A DNA stretch of 64,000 bases from Dyadobacter crusticola DSM 16708 (GTDB lineage Bacteria > Bacteroidota > Bacteroidia > Cytophagales > Spirosomataceae). Each line of letters begins with the position of its first letter. Within the stretch, counting starts at the first letter, position 1. Of this stretch, positions 17,492 through 27,287 are shown piece after piece. A model generated the notes under the pieces. That model was not told where the DNA came from. It worked only from the letters and a program-made list of their open reading frames with translations, and made no database searches. The position numbers were made by a program, and so were the translations under genes. The stretch is from the NCBI RefSeq assembly GCF_000701505.1, contig NZ_JNJB01000013.1, positions 1-64,000 on the forward strand, in the 5' to 3' direction.

Positions 17492-18622
17492 ATGGATCTT
17501 CCAAATATGCAGCGTAAGAAGCTTCTGTTTCTAACACAATCCCTAGGAGGTGTTGAAACGTACATAAGAGAGATTGTAGTAAATATTGATAGAGAAAAAT
17601 TTGACATTGTAATGGTCTGTCCTTATGGGCAAAGCATCAATGATCTATGTAATTCCCTTTCCATCAAAATATATAATGTAAAGATGGCCCGAGGATTGGA
17701 TCCAATCTTAGACCTAAAGAACATTTGGCAGTTTCGTAGAATAATAAAAAAAGAACAGCCAGCACTATTACATGTACATAGCTCTAAGGGAGGCTTCCTT
17801 GGTCGGATAGTAGCGAAGGTATGCGGTATAATGAGCGTTTTGACCCCTAATGGTCCGTCATATTTGTCCTTTACCGGACTAAAAAGAACCATCTTTTTTT
17901 CGCTTGAAGTATTAGCTAAACCACTAACGGACAGGATTTTAGCTGTATCAAACTCAGAAGCTTACAGAATGCAATATGAGGTTGGACACAAGCCGCACAA
18001 AATTGATGTGGTGCTAAATGCGATTAACACTGATAGTGATTTCATCAAGAGGTTGGAACCTTATAGTACCAACAGACCATTCCGCATTGGAACAATTGCC
18101 AGGCTAACCTATCAGAAGAACCCGCTTTTATTTGTTGAGATTGCGCGTCTAGTAGTTGAAAAATACCCAAATGTAGAATTTTTAATATTAGGAGCAGGTG
18201 AAACTGACCACTTGGGTAAGGAAGTAGAAGCATTGATTAAACGCTACAAATTAGAAGACAAGTTTAAGATTCTTAAATGGGGACATTTTACCGGATCGCA
18301 GGCTTTTTTATTAAGCCTAGATATCTTTGTCCTGACATCTATTTTCGAGGGTCTTCCTTTTTCCTTGTTAGAGGCAATGTCTCTGGGTATCCCGTGCATT
18401 GGAAGTAAATGTGACGGATGCAATGATGTTTTACAAAATGAAGTAAATGGATTTGCATGCATTACCAAGGAAGAATTTGCAAAAACGATTGTAAGACTAA
18501 TTGAAGACCATGCATCAGCTGTCCGCGTTGGTCAGGCAGGAAAGCTCTACGTTAACGAAAACCACAACATAAAAAAAGCAATTCGCGACATCGAGAATTG
18601 TTATTTAGGCGTCTTAAAATGA
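17492..18622 (+). CDS. Family 4 glycosyltransferase
   Basis: A 376-residue GT-B fold transferase. The start LLFLTQSLGGVETYIREIV gives the acceptor loop; LLHVHSSKGGFLGRIVAKVCG and LAVSNSEA follow. The donor half has RIGTIARLTYQKNPLLFVEI, EFLILGAGE and DIFVLTSIFEGLPFSLLEAM with GIPCIGSKCDGCNDVL, close to the usual E.....EA motif. A second ATG five codons later (17507) could be the true start. The stop overlaps the next start as ATGA. Confidence 0.88.
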   Translation: MDLPNMQRKKLLFLTQSLGGVETYIREIVVNIDREKFDIVMVCPYGQSINDLCNSLSIKIYNVKMARGLDPILDLKNIWQFRRIIKKEQPALLHVHSSKGGFLGRIVAKVCGIMSVLTPNGPSYLSFTGLKRTIFFSLEVLAKPLTDRILAVSNSEAYRMQYEVGHKPHKIDVVLNAINTDSDFIKRLEPYSTNRPFRIGTIARLTYQKNPLLFVEIARLVVEKYPNVEFLILGAGETDHLGKEVEALIKRYKLEDKFKILKWGHFTGSQAFLLSLDIFVLTSIFEGLPFSLLEAMSLGIPCIGSKCDGCNDVLQNEVNGFACITKEEFAKTIVRLIEDHASAVRVGQAGKLYVNENHNIKKAIRDIENCYLGVLK

Positions 18623-20112
18623 TTGTAACGATTAACATCGAAATGACGATTTACAAAGCTCAAATATTAATAATTGCTTCCATTCTGGTTCTATTTACCA
18701 GGTTCGTACAGAGCCAGAGTATAGTTACATATATTACGCCAGCTGAGATTAAAAAAAGCGACCGTTATGAAATTTTGGTTAGAGTGCCGGGAGACACTAA
18801 TTGGCAGCAAGTTGAAGTGCAAACTGCAAAAGTGAACGTTAGGAATTTGTCTAAGTCTGGGAGATGCGCTTTTGCGAACTTCGATGCTTCTTTCTCGCGA
18901 GGAATCGATATCAAGGTTCAAACGAAGTCAGCTATAATGCAAAATGTAGTAGTTAGACCAAGAAATGAGGGTATTACATTCATAAAGGGGCGTAACTTCA
19001 TACAATTCACAATCCACAAAGCACAAAAGCTTTCAATAGAGTTAGACAATGACCGCCTTAATAACCTCTTTATTTTCGCTAATGACTTAGAAAGTAATAT
19101 CCCGGATAAAAATGATCCAAATATCATATACCTAGGCCCAGGCGTGCACAAAGCAGAAAACATCAAGATTAAAAACGGCCAAACAATCTATTTGAATGGT
19201 GGTGCCCTTGTACAGGGAAGTATAAATGTATATAACAAAAAGGATCTAACTATAAGGGGCAGGGGAATACTGAATGGTGAAATATTAAATCACGATCGTT
19301 CAAAGACTCGCCCCAATTTGTTGAAGTTTAAAAATGGTAAGAATATCACGATCGATGGGATTACACTAATTGACTCCCCAGTATGGTCCCTCTTTATCGA
19401 CAATTGCGAGCAGGTTAATATTAGAAATGTGAAGATATTTGGCCATATGATTAATGCGGATGGTATTACTTTATCACAATCTAAAAACATCAATATAGCA
19501 GATTGCTTCATAAGGAGCGCGGATGATAACATAAGCATTAAGAGTTTGAATGGCAATCCTACTTTGGACATTCTTATAAAGAACTCTACCTTATGGGCAG
19601 ATGATGCACATAATATGCTGATAGGACCAGAAAGTAAAGGAGCAACGTATCGTAATATTAGGTTCAAGAATATAGCGGTTCTTGAAAATACGCAGAAAGT
19701 TGGGATGTATTCAGGTGTCATGTCTATTATGGCTTCGGACAAAGCGAATGTCTCTGATGTACATTGGGATGATATTAGCATCGAAGACATAACAGCTGGT
19801 GAAATCATCCGGTTGAATTACACAAAGGTTCATTCAGTCGACAAAGACGATTACGGCAGCGATATTCGGGATATCTACTTTTCTAATATCCAATACAATG
19901 GAACGAGTGCGACTCCTGGAACAATAAAAGGAGTTGATGGCGCACGCACAATCCGCAATGTTAGCATAAGAAATTTCAAGTTTAACAAAGACCCTGTACA
20001 AGTGGGAACTGCTAGCAACAACACTCGCTCGCGTGCCCTGAAAAGTACTTCGGTTAGGACGCCCGCAATTTCAGTTAACAAGTTTGTGGAAAGAATGACC
20101 ATCATCGAATAA
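18619..20112 (+). CDS. Secreted right-handed beta-helix glycosidase (GH28-like)
   Basis: A 497-residue exported protein. After a signal segment (YKAQILIIASILVLFTRFVQSQS) comes a sandwich-like part, then a right-handed beta-helix: GPGVHKAENIKIKNGQTIYL, GALVQGSI, LTIRGRGILNG and DSPVWSLFIDNCEQVNI. INADGITLSQSKNI with DCFIRSADDNISIKS lies at the place of the catalytic Asp residues of GH28 (NTDG and the DD pair). Such enzymes hydrolyse polygalacturonan- or rhamnogalacturonan-like chains. Inside an EPS operon it may trim or release the polymer, as periplasmic depolymerases do in alginate loci. The ATG at 18619 overlaps the previous stop as ATGA and is preferred; an ATG at 18643 is another option. 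Confidence 0.75.
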   Translation: MIVTINIEMTIYKAQILIIASILVLFTRFVQSQSIVTYITPAEIKKSDRYEILVRVPGDTNWQQVEVQTAKVNVRNLSKSGRCAFANFDASFSRGIDIKVQTKSAIMQNVVVRPRNEGITFIKGRNFIQFTIHKAQKLSIELDNDRLNNLFIFANDLESNIPDKNDPNIIYLGPGVHKAENIKIKNGQTIYLNGGALVQGSINVYNKKDLTIRGRGILNGEILNHDRSKTRPNLLKFKNGKNITIDGITLIDSPVWSLFIDNCEQVNIRNVKIFGHMINADGITLSQSKNINIADCFIRSADDNISIKSLNGNPTLDILIKNSTLWADDAHNMLIGPESKGATYRNIRFKNIAVLENTQKVGMYSGVMSIMASDKANVSDVHWDDISIEDITAGEIIRLNYTKVHSVDKDDYGSDIRDIYFSNIQYNGTSATPGTIKGVDGARTIRNVSIRNFKFNKDPVQVGTASNNTRSRALKSTSVRTPAISVNKFVERMTIIE

Positions 20113-20140
20113 CAAGGCGCCGAACCTTTACAGAAACAAA

Positions 20141-21646
20141 ATGGCTAAACCAGATTTAACTGTGTTCTTCAAAGTCCTTGTACTAGTAACTTTATTGTTA
20201 TGGTCACAAAATGCACCTGCGCAGGACTCTACGTCAGCTAACAAGATCCCCAAACGCACTACTGAATTCAAGTCAGAAGTTGGCATACTTGCTTCAACCC
20301 TTGGCAATACGCCTTTCTGGCTTCACGCAAACCAGTTTGGGATTGTGCCGTTGCATAATCCGGTTGTTCTTGCCGGGGCGAGCATCAAGTCTGACTATCG
20401 CGGAAAAACTTGGGATTTGGGATATGGTGCAGAAGTATGGGCTTCATTAGGAAAACGATCAGCTGTTGTTGTTACCGAAGCATATATAAAGGCAAAGCTT
20501 AGAAAATTAGAAATATGGGGCGGACGTCGAAAACAGATCATTGGTATTGTGGGGGATTCCGTGTTAACCAGTGGCTCCTACATTCAGTCAGGAAACAGCG
20601 TTCCTATTCCTCAGATACAGATAGGATTCACTGATTACATTCGACTCTTCAAGGATATTTTCTCATTCAAAGTAATGCTCTCACACGGCTGGTTTGATGC
20701 CAATCGAATTGTGAAAAACCATTACTTACATCAAAAATTTCTTTACATCAAATTAGGTAAACCTAAGTGGCCAGTGCGATTTGCCGGGGGCTTCAATCAC
20801 AACGTACAATGGGGAGGCACAGTAATCATGCCAAATCGATATACAGTTGGCAAAAACTATCCATCAGACTTGCTTGACTATTGGTATGTTTTTTCAGGTA
20901 AAAGAATACCAACCTTTGGCTTTGTCGATCCTACAAAGTATGATGCAATTGACAGGGGTAACAGAGTTGGAAATCACCTTGGTTCTATTGATTTTTCACT
21001 AGAAGCTTCTATCCGCAGTACAACTCTTGTGATATACAGGCAGTTCCTTTACGATGACGGTTCATTGTACTATAGAAAGGGGTTTAAAGATGGCTTGAAT
21101 GGACTCTCACTGAAGTTCAATGGCGAGAAGTCCAGCGATATTCAAATTAATGCAGTCACCGCAGAATTTCTCTATACTGTAGATCAGGGGGGCTCGGCGT
21201 TTACACTAGACGGTGGTCCGAGAGGGCGCGACGACTATTTTAATCACGTCCAATATTCCGGATGGCTTTATGACGGCAGTACCATCGGCACTCCTTTCAT
21301 TGTACCCAAAGAGCAAACCGATGATCTACTTCCAAGAAACAGCATCTACAAATATTCTAATAACACCCGTGTCAAACTGTTTCACTTAGGCGTGTCAGGG
21401 AAATTGAGCAATATCTCATTTGTATACAAAATGTCATTTTCAGAGAACAAAGGTACTTACGAAAAAGAATTTCCGGGTGGAACAAATCAGTTGTCTCTCC
21501 TCCTTGACTCAACCATTCCTTGTCAAACAAGATTACTAGGGGCTGTTGATTTACGTATCTTGCTTGCATTAGACGCTGGAAAACTTTATAGAAGGACCGC
21601 AGGAGCACACGTAACCTTGGTAAAAAGGGGCTTGATAGGCAAGTAG
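20141..21646 (+). CDS. Wzi-family capsule assembly protein
   Basis: A 501-residue outer-membrane beta-barrel of the capsule assembly Wzi family. A signal peptide ends near APAQ (residue 29). Family marks are TPFWLHANQFGIVPL, WDLGYGAEVWA, WGGRRKQIIG, SGSYIQSGNSVPIPQIQIGF, FAGGFNHNVQWGG, RVGNHLGSIDFSL and RGRDDYFNHVQYSGW. Alternating hydrophobic strands run throughout. Wzi binds polymer at the surface and organises the capsule. It is 28 bp after the beta-helix hydrolase in the same operon. A paralogue with the same marks lies at 28208-29722. Confidence 0.85.
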   Translation: MAKPDLTVFFKVLVLVTLLLWSQNAPAQDSTSANKIPKRTTEFKSEVGILASTLGNTPFWLHANQFGIVPLHNPVVLAGASIKSDYRGKTWDLGYGAEVWASLGKRSAVVVTEAYIKAKLRKLEIWGGRRKQIIGIVGDSVLTSGSYIQSGNSVPIPQIQIGFTDYIRLFKDIFSFKVMLSHGWFDANRIVKNHYLHQKFLYIKLGKPKWPVRFAGGFNHNVQWGGTVIMPNRYTVGKNYPSDLLDYWYVFSGKRIPTFGFVDPTKYDAIDRGNRVGNHLGSIDFSLEASIRSTTLVIYRQFLYDDGSLYYRKGFKDGLNGLSLKFNGEKSSDIQINAVTAEFLYTVDQGGSAFTLDGGPRGRDDYFNHVQYSGWLYDGSTIGTPFIVPKEQTDDLLPRNSIYKYSNNTRVKLFHLGVSGKLSNISFVYKMSFSENKGTYEKEFPGGTNQLSLLLDSTIPCQTRLLGAVDLRILLALDAGKLYRRTAGAHVTLVKRGLIGK

Positions 21647-21872
21647 TTATTGCATTAAACCGACATTCTCGAAGTGAAAAATTTCCTTAGAAACTTTTCC
21701 AAACGTCCCGAAAAAATTGCTTGTAATTTCGATGTAATTGTAGTAGAATTGTAGACAATGCTGGGTCGCTTTTAGGGCTCCGCATAATATTCCCAAACCA
21801 ACATGATCTCAGATATTTCTATTATACAAAGATCTGCTGTAAAGGTCTAAAAAAGTCACTCAACGTTATATC

Positions 21873-23237
21873 ATGAAAAATCACTATCCTGGAGTTTTGC
21901 CGAAGGCTCATCTATGGGCTGATGTAGTCCTTCTAAACGTCTCATTCATCTCTGCGTATTTACTTCGCTTTGACGGTTTTTCAGAACTTTTTAAAAGCCA
22001 GTACGTCAACCTGCTGCTATTTGCTAACCTGCTGTGGATTCTTACCATCTACATACTGAAAACGTATCAATTTTCTCGTCTATCGTTTCATTTCAATACG
22101 CAGTTAGGGAGATTTTTTAAAGCGGTGCTTATCCATGCTGCTATTATCATGGGTTTTCTTTACTTGAGCAAGCAGGGAGAAACTTACAGCCGGTACCAGT
22201 TTCTTATGACCTACGGCTTATTCATGCTATTATCAACTATAGCCCGGGCTACTTCCGTCCTCTTTCTAAAGCTCTACAGACATGCAGGATATAATTACAA
22301 CCGCTTTGCTATTGTTGGAAAAGGTGACCTTGCTTCGCTGATCCGAGAATTTTATGGAGAAAGAAAAGAACTTGGTTATCGCTATTATGGAATGTTTGAG
22401 CTTGGACAGGAAAATGCGGTCGTTGAATTGGAGTCATTCGTCAAAGAAAAGCAGCTTGACTATGTGTACTGCTGCCTTAATGAGGTCAGTGACGACCAGG
22501 TACGAGATATTATAAAAATGGCAGAGCGTCAGAGAACTCAGATAAGGCTTGTTCCTGATTTTCGAGGCTTTATGACGAACATGGCAACAATAGAATACCA
22601 CGATATGTATCCCATTATCCAGGTAAACACAAAGCCATTTTCTAGTTTTAACGAGCAAACTGCGAAGCGCGCCTTTGATCTGGTTTTCTCAATAACTGTC
22701 ATGGTCTTGGGAGCACCTATTTTCTTCCTTGTCTTCTTAGCTATAAAAATTACCTCACCTGGGCCTGTATTTTTTAAACAACAACGTTCTGGTCGCTGGG
22801 GTGAGATGTTTGATATCTACAAATTCAGAAGTATGTACGTCGATGCGGATAAAATGGGATTAAAGCATTCACAAGGCGATGATGATCCAAGAATTACTCC
22901 GATTGGACGTTTTTTAAGGAAATCAAGGCTTGACGAACTACCTCAGTTTATAAATGTACTTAAAGGAGAGATGTCCGTCGTAGGACCCCGGCCACTGTTT
23001 AAATATGATGTGGAAATGCTGATGGAAGCCGAACCTCATGAATTCCAACGTCTCTTGACGGTAAAACCAGGAATAACATCAATCGGACAAATAAATGTTG
23101 GTTATGCAGACACTATGGCAAAAAATGTTGAACGGTTAAGGTATGATCTTCAATATTTAAAATCATATAGCATGCTTGACGACGTAATGCTTATATTTCG
23201 GACCTTACAGGTTATGGTGTTGGGAAGAGGACAGTAA
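21873..23237 (+). CDS. WcaJ-type undecaprenyl-phosphate sugar phosphotransferase
   Basis: A 454-residue polyprenyl glycosylphosphotransferase that starts repeat-unit synthesis by moving a sugar-1-phosphate (probably glucose) to undecaprenyl phosphate. The N-terminal half has four hydrophobic spans and a CoA-binding-like domain (NRFAIVGKGDLASLIREF). A fifth span (FDLVFSITVMVLGAPIFFLV) leads to the catalytic part: KITSPGPVFFKQQRSGRWG, FDIYKFRSM, RITPIGRFLRKSRLDELPQF, NVLKGEMSVVGPRP and KPGITSIGQINVGY. It follows the Wzi gene by 226 bp, and no exact promoter was seen in that gap, so read-through from the operon is likely. It ends the plus-strand part of the EPS locus. Confidence 0.92.
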   Translation: MKNHYPGVLPKAHLWADVVLLNVSFISAYLLRFDGFSELFKSQYVNLLLFANLLWILTIYILKTYQFSRLSFHFNTQLGRFFKAVLIHAAIIMGFLYLSKQGETYSRYQFLMTYGLFMLLSTIARATSVLFLKLYRHAGYNYNRFAIVGKGDLASLIREFYGERKELGYRYYGMFELGQENAVVELESFVKEKQLDYVYCCLNEVSDDQVRDIIKMAERQRTQIRLVPDFRGFMTNMATIEYHDMYPIIQVNTKPFSSFNEQTAKRAFDLVFSITVMVLGAPIFFLVFLAIKITSPGPVFFKQQRSGRWGEMFDIYKFRSMYVDADKMGLKHSQGDDDPRITPIGRFLRKSRLDELPQFINVLKGEMSVVGPRPLFKYDVEMLMEAEPHEFQRLLTVKPGITSIGQINVGYADTMAKNVERLRYDLQYLKSYSMLDDVMLIFRTLQVMVLGRGQ

Positions 23238-23276
23238 AGTCAAACAAGAAAAGTAATGCAATGCCGAATTAGGACC

Positions 23277-24200
23277 TTATTCTAACCACGCTAAATTACC
23301 CTGCTTATTAATTTTTCTATTCTTCGATACCTTTCTGAAAAAGGTGACGCCAATCTCCGCTACTAGCTTCAAATTCAAAAGGAACAGCCTAAATTCTAGG
23401 GTCGCTAATTTCCGCGACGCTTTCCCTAGTAACCTGAGTTGCTCTTGTAAAAGCGCTTTAAACGCAGCCGATTCGCTGAGATTAATATTGAAAATCGGTA
23501 TTTTACTACGAGTCAATTCTCTTTTATAATTAAACGGCTTAATGGTTAGATGCCGATCATGCTCGACCCTGGCCTTTGGTACAATTCCTATCTTATATTT
23601 GTGGAAAAGTACTCTCTGACAATAATTATTGTCTTCTCCATAATGAAAGAAGACCATCGTATCAAACCCCCCAACACGCCTTAGACATTCGCTTGTTATT
23701 AGCCAAGCAGCAGCATTCACAAACTTCGTTTCATAAACTTGATTTAACCTGCCAAGTACATAATCATCTAATATACCCTCTGTTCTTCGCATATACGTAC
23801 GGAAATTGAAGTCGAGTTGAGTCCCCCCGCCATTTAGATGGACTGGACTCAAGATGCCATACTCCTTATTGTCAATACTAGCATTTACTAATTCTCTAAG
23901 TGATGAAGCATGTAAATAGCAATCCTGATTCAACAGAAAAACAAAATCTGCATTCTGCCTTAGAGCCAACTTAATTCCAATATTGTTCGCTTTAGCAAAC
24001 CAGAGGTTCACATCCGACTTTATCAAAGTATAACCGCTACGATCAAAGTTTTGTTTGAGATACTCGTAAGTCCCATCACTTGAATTATTGTCAATAATAA
24101 TAGCATGATGATCTACATCGTTCAGGGCGAGGTATTTTAAACATTTGTCGATCCAAGCCATGCCGTTGTAAGTCACTATTACTACATATACCTTACCCAT
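23277..24200 (-). CDS. Family 2 glycosyltransferase
   Basis: A 307-residue GT2 protein related to rhamnosyl- and galactofuranosyl-type transferases: VYVVIVTYNGMAWIDKCLKY, IIIDNNSSDGTYEYL, FAKANNIGIKLAL, FVFLLNQDCYL (metal site) and FFHYGEDNNYCQRVLFHKY. It is the last gene of a minus-strand group with the flippase (10 bp gap) and pyruvyl transferase, and converges with the WcaJ-type gene (39 bp gap). No hairpin terminator was found in the convergent gap. It adds a further sugar to the EPS repeat unit or to a second polymer. Confidence 0.87.
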   Translation of the reverse strand: MGKVYVVIVTYNGMAWIDKCLKYLALNDVDHHAIIIDNNSSDGTYEYLKQNFDRSGYTLIKSDVNLWFAKANNIGIKLALRQNADFVFLLNQDCYLHASSLRELVNASIDNKEYGILSPVHLNGGGTQLDFNFRTYMRRTEGILDDYVLGRLNQVYETKFVNAAAWLITSECLRRVGGFDTMVFFHYGEDNNYCQRVLFHKYKIGIVPKARVEHDRHLTIKPFNYKRELTRSKIPIFNINLSESAAFKALLQEQLRLLGKASRKLATLEFRLFLLNLKLVAEIGVTFFRKVSKNRKINKQGNLAWLE

Positions 24201-24210
24201 AGAATTACAT

Positions 24211-25740
24211 TTACTTCTTTCTCAACCTACCTAAAAATTCCTTTGGAGCGACTACTCTAAAACTCATTAAGAGTAATGCAAACAAAATTAAGAATACAGT
24301 GGATTTAATTATGCATTGAAAAAACAGATTCTCGAATTCAAATGGTAAAAGTGTAACCGCGAAAATTGAGACTCCGCCAATCGCAGCTGGTACAATAAAA
24401 GATTTAAAGACCAACCAAGATCTCAGGCCTAAAATTTTGTTGTTGAAGTACAAGTAATACAAAGACATCTGAATCAAAATGTAAACAGAATGCCCTATGA
24501 TCGCAGCGCCAACACCGATACGTGTGCTTAAAAGTGCATTTACACAAAGAGAAACGATACAAGAAAATGCGGTTGAATAAACCAATGTTTTTGTTCTTCC
24601 TTTTGCCAAAAGCAGGCTATTAACCGGAGAGCTATGCAAATAGCTTAAAATAACAATCATCCACGCAATAAGCCACTTTGAAAGAAAAGCAAATTGGACG
24701 CCGACATAAATTGTTATAATTTCTTCAGCACATAGCATAAATGGCGCACAAAGTAAGACACATATAATCGAGGTATAAAGCGTAGACTCGTATGCAAAAT
24801 TCTCCATTGCAGTCTTATCCTTCTCTAGAACCAGCCTGGAAGTTTTAGGCAGAAATATCGACGAGAACATCCCCCCCAATGAAATAACGAAAATGGTAAT
24901 TGTCTCCAAAATCCGGAACTCTGCAACCGCCTTCAGACCTTCATTCGCAAAAATGCTTAAGATAATTGGCCGGGACTTACTCGCGGTCATTTGAAAAATG
25001 CCCATTGCGATTATGGCAATACTGTATCGAAAGATTACAAGAAAGTTATTAAAATCAAGTGCCGGTTTAAATCCACTTATTAGTTTATCCCTCTTTGATA
25101 CAATGTAGAATGGAACAAATACTAAGCTGTTAATCCCTGTGAAAAGGATGAAATAAGAAATAAGACTTAACTTGAAGTAGATTGTAAATAGCACGGCTAA
25201 AAAGCTAACTACACTTCTGGCCATGTTGATCTGTTGTATATAATAGATCTTTTCATTCGCAACAAGCAACTGACTAAATACCGATGTAGCCCAGTTGAAA
25301 ATGGCGAATCCAGCGAGTATAAAAAGCATGTTCTGCAACACCTCTGCTTGTTTACCCGAAACTTTGAATAAATCTATTCCATAGAAAGCAATTAGTAGAA
25401 GAATTAAGGCATTAACAACTCCGACAAGACCGTAAAAAGATATGCTGGTTCTCGCCACCGAGTCCACCAGTTCGCGCTTGCCCTCTTTAATCCATTGTGA
25501 AAAAAATTTGACGGCACCCGTGTTGATGCCCAGATCGAGCAGTTGCAGATATGCGTTGACAGATATCGCAAGACTAATGACCCCGAAATTTGTTGAACCA
25601 TAATGATGTAGAAGAAGTGGTACAGTGAAAAGCTTCATCCCCGCATCCAGTACTTTTGCAATAAGCCCCCAGATAAAGGCCAAGGCAACGTATTTTGAGC
25701 CGGAAGACTTTGTCTGGCTTTTAGAAGCTAATCTTTCCAT
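24211..25740 (-). CDS. Wzx-type oligosaccharide flippase
   Basis: A 509-residue protein with about 12-14 hydrophobic spans and no soluble domain, of the MATE-like polysaccharide transporter superfamily. The start AFIWGLIAKVLDAGMKLFTVPLLLHHYG matches the first helix pair of Wzx proteins. It would move the lipid-linked repeat unit to the periplasm for the EpsG-type polymerase. It is the only flippase in the window. Its first 13 bases overlap the end of the pyruvyl transferase gene. It carries no upstream elements of its own and depends on the promoter before the pyruvyl transferase. Confidence 0.88.
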   Translation of the reverse strand: MERLASKSQTKSSGSKYVALAFIWGLIAKVLDAGMKLFTVPLLLHHYGSTNFGVISLAISVNAYLQLLDLGINTGAVKFFSQWIKEGKRELVDSVARTSISFYGLVGVVNALILLLIAFYGIDLFKVSGKQAEVLQNMLFILAGFAIFNWATSVFSQLLVANEKIYYIQQINMARSVVSFLAVLFTIYFKLSLISYFILFTGINSLVFVPFYIVSKRDKLISGFKPALDFNNFLVIFRYSIAIIAMGIFQMTASKSRPIILSIFANEGLKAVAEFRILETITIFVISLGGMFSSIFLPKTSRLVLEKDKTAMENFAYESTLYTSIICVLLCAPFMLCAEEIITIYVGVQFAFLSKWLIAWMIVILSYLHSSPVNSLLLAKGRTKTLVYSTAFSCIVSLCVNALLSTRIGVGAAIIGHSVYILIQMSLYYLYFNNKILGLRSWLVFKSFIVPAAIGGVSIFAVTLLPFEFENLFFQCIIKSTVFLILFALLLMSFRVVAPKEFLGRLRKK

Positions 25741-26975
25741 ATCCTATCAAGACAAGCATTGAACTGCGATTTTACCTTTGTAGATAAATCGCTTCTCCTT
25801 AACTCACGTTCTGCCTCGTTTTCTTTAAAAGCTTCATCAATTAGAGCTAAAAGCTTCTCCATGGTTAAGTCGTTCAACGAAGTAATTCTGCTTGATTGCC
25901 CTGATTGCTCCATGAAAGAGACAAACTTTCTCTTTGTATTAATGCAAACGCTTGCGCAACCAGCACGCCATGCCAAAATCAACCCATGTAGATTTTGACT
26001 TACCAATACAGAACATTCGCCCAATATATTCTGCAAATCAGAACTTGATTTCGGAATTATTAATTGAACATTTGGATAGGATTTTAAGCTATGATATAAT
26101 TTGCTTGCATTAGCAAGATCGGCCTCCCACAATCGGGACACCGTAATTCGAACCTCTATATTGTTCAGATCTGGCAGCTCTGAAATTGTTTTATTAAAAA
26201 GATCCAACTGTGACTCCGTCAAACTTTGGCTTCCCAGGAGAATAGCCAAAATTGGTTTCCTTTTATATTCGAAATCTGTTTTAGAAAGTACAGTATCAGG
26301 GATTAACACGGGTTTCAGACCATAAGATGTTAGTTCATTAAATGAATCAATATCTCTGATGCTTAAAATATCAGCGTAACCTAATTGCTTTGTAGCGAGA
26401 TTTCTGAATTTGACATTAGTTATTGGACCAATACTCTGGCCAATCACTAAAATGGGAACTGCTTGTTCATGTGCGATCTTTAACTCCAATATTCGCGACA
26501 AAAAGCTGTCCTTCCAGCCCTCAATAAAATAGCCGCCACCGCCCTGAATAAATAAATCGGCACTTTTAAATTCGTCTAAACCTGAGACCAATGTAGGAAA
26601 CATACTGAATAACTCGAACCTGGTCGCGAAGTAAAAATCCTGAAACCGCAAGAGATATCGGCGAGCCCTTTTCTGTAAAGGAGTTAATTCAATTTGTTTG
26701 CTTTGCCCAAGTGGCTTGGAAAGATCTGCAACTCTTAACCTTTTGAATGACGCAGTTCCACTTAGCTGCCTGTGGATAGATGGTATGATTCGGATAGTTG
26801 GATCTGAAACTGCATCGGAAGTTTCCGAAGGATTATAAGTCATTACGGATATTTGAGCATCCGGATATTTCTGCTTTACCAGATCAATTGTTGAAATTAA
26901 AATCGCATCATCTCCTAAGTTAGCATACCCCCACCCACCAGAAATTAGGATTTTCTTCCGACTACTTGGCACCAT
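25728..26975 (-). CDS. Polysaccharide pyruvyl transferase (CsaB/WcaK-like)
   Basis: A 415-residue protein of the polysaccharide pyruvyl transferase family, which transfers pyruvate from phosphoenolpyruvate onto a sugar as a ketal. Visible marks: ILISGGWGYANLGDDAILI at the start, QISVMTYNPS, LFIQGGGGYFIEGW in the middle, ILVIGQSIGPITN, SIRDIDSFNEL, and SVLVSQNLHGLILAWRAGC near the end with its conserved His. Pyruvylation would add acidic groups to the polymer besides the glucuronate made through ugd. It starts the minus-strand group (this gene, flippase, glycosyltransferase) and has an exact -7 box upstream. Confidence 0.88.
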   Translation of the reverse strand: MVPSSRKKILISGGWGYANLGDDAILISTIDLVKQKYPDAQISVMTYNPSETSDAVSDPTIRIIPSIHRQLSGTASFKRLRVADLSKPLGQSKQIELTPLQKRARRYLLRFQDFYFATRFELFSMFPTLVSGLDEFKSADLFIQGGGGYFIEGWKDSFLSRILELKIAHEQAVPILVIGQSIGPITNVKFRNLATKQLGYADILSIRDIDSFNELTSYGLKPVLIPDTVLSKTDFEYKRKPILAILLGSQSLTESQLDLFNKTISELPDLNNIEVRITVSRLWEADLANASKLYHSLKSYPNVQLIIPKSSSDLQNILGECSVLVSQNLHGLILAWRAGCASVCINTKRKFVSFMEQSGQSSRITSLNDLTMEKLLALIDEAFKENEAERELRRSDLSTKVKSQFNACLDRIWKD

Positions 26976-27114
26976 GATTTAAAGAATTTATAACGTTGAA
27001 TTAAAATAGAGTTAGCAAAAGATAAAAGTCGGACAAGTAAATTGCTGCTTTTCAGCGCAATTACCACACCTTCATAAAAAAACTTATGATTCTCGCCTAA
27101 CTATTCCTTACTAA

Positions 27115-27145
27115 CAAAGGTAAGATAATCGATTTGCAATCTAAA
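27115..27145 (-). promoter_or_regulatory. Promoter for the pyruvyl transferase-flippase-GT operon
   Basis: On the minus strand the -7 box is TACCTTTG (27122-27115), an exact TAnnTTTG. The -33 place reads TTTA (27145-27142) with a 19-base spacer, three of four bases. The leader would be about 130 bases. Confidence 0.5.
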
Positions 27146-27287
27146 CTGAAGTAGAAAAAAACCAATATCAACAATTTAAAAACGGTACTATTCAAGCTAC
27201 TCTAGAACTGGATAATTGCTAAAAATCCGCGAAATTATTTAATATTCTACCGATATGTATAGATGAGCAGGGATATTATCCTTGTGC

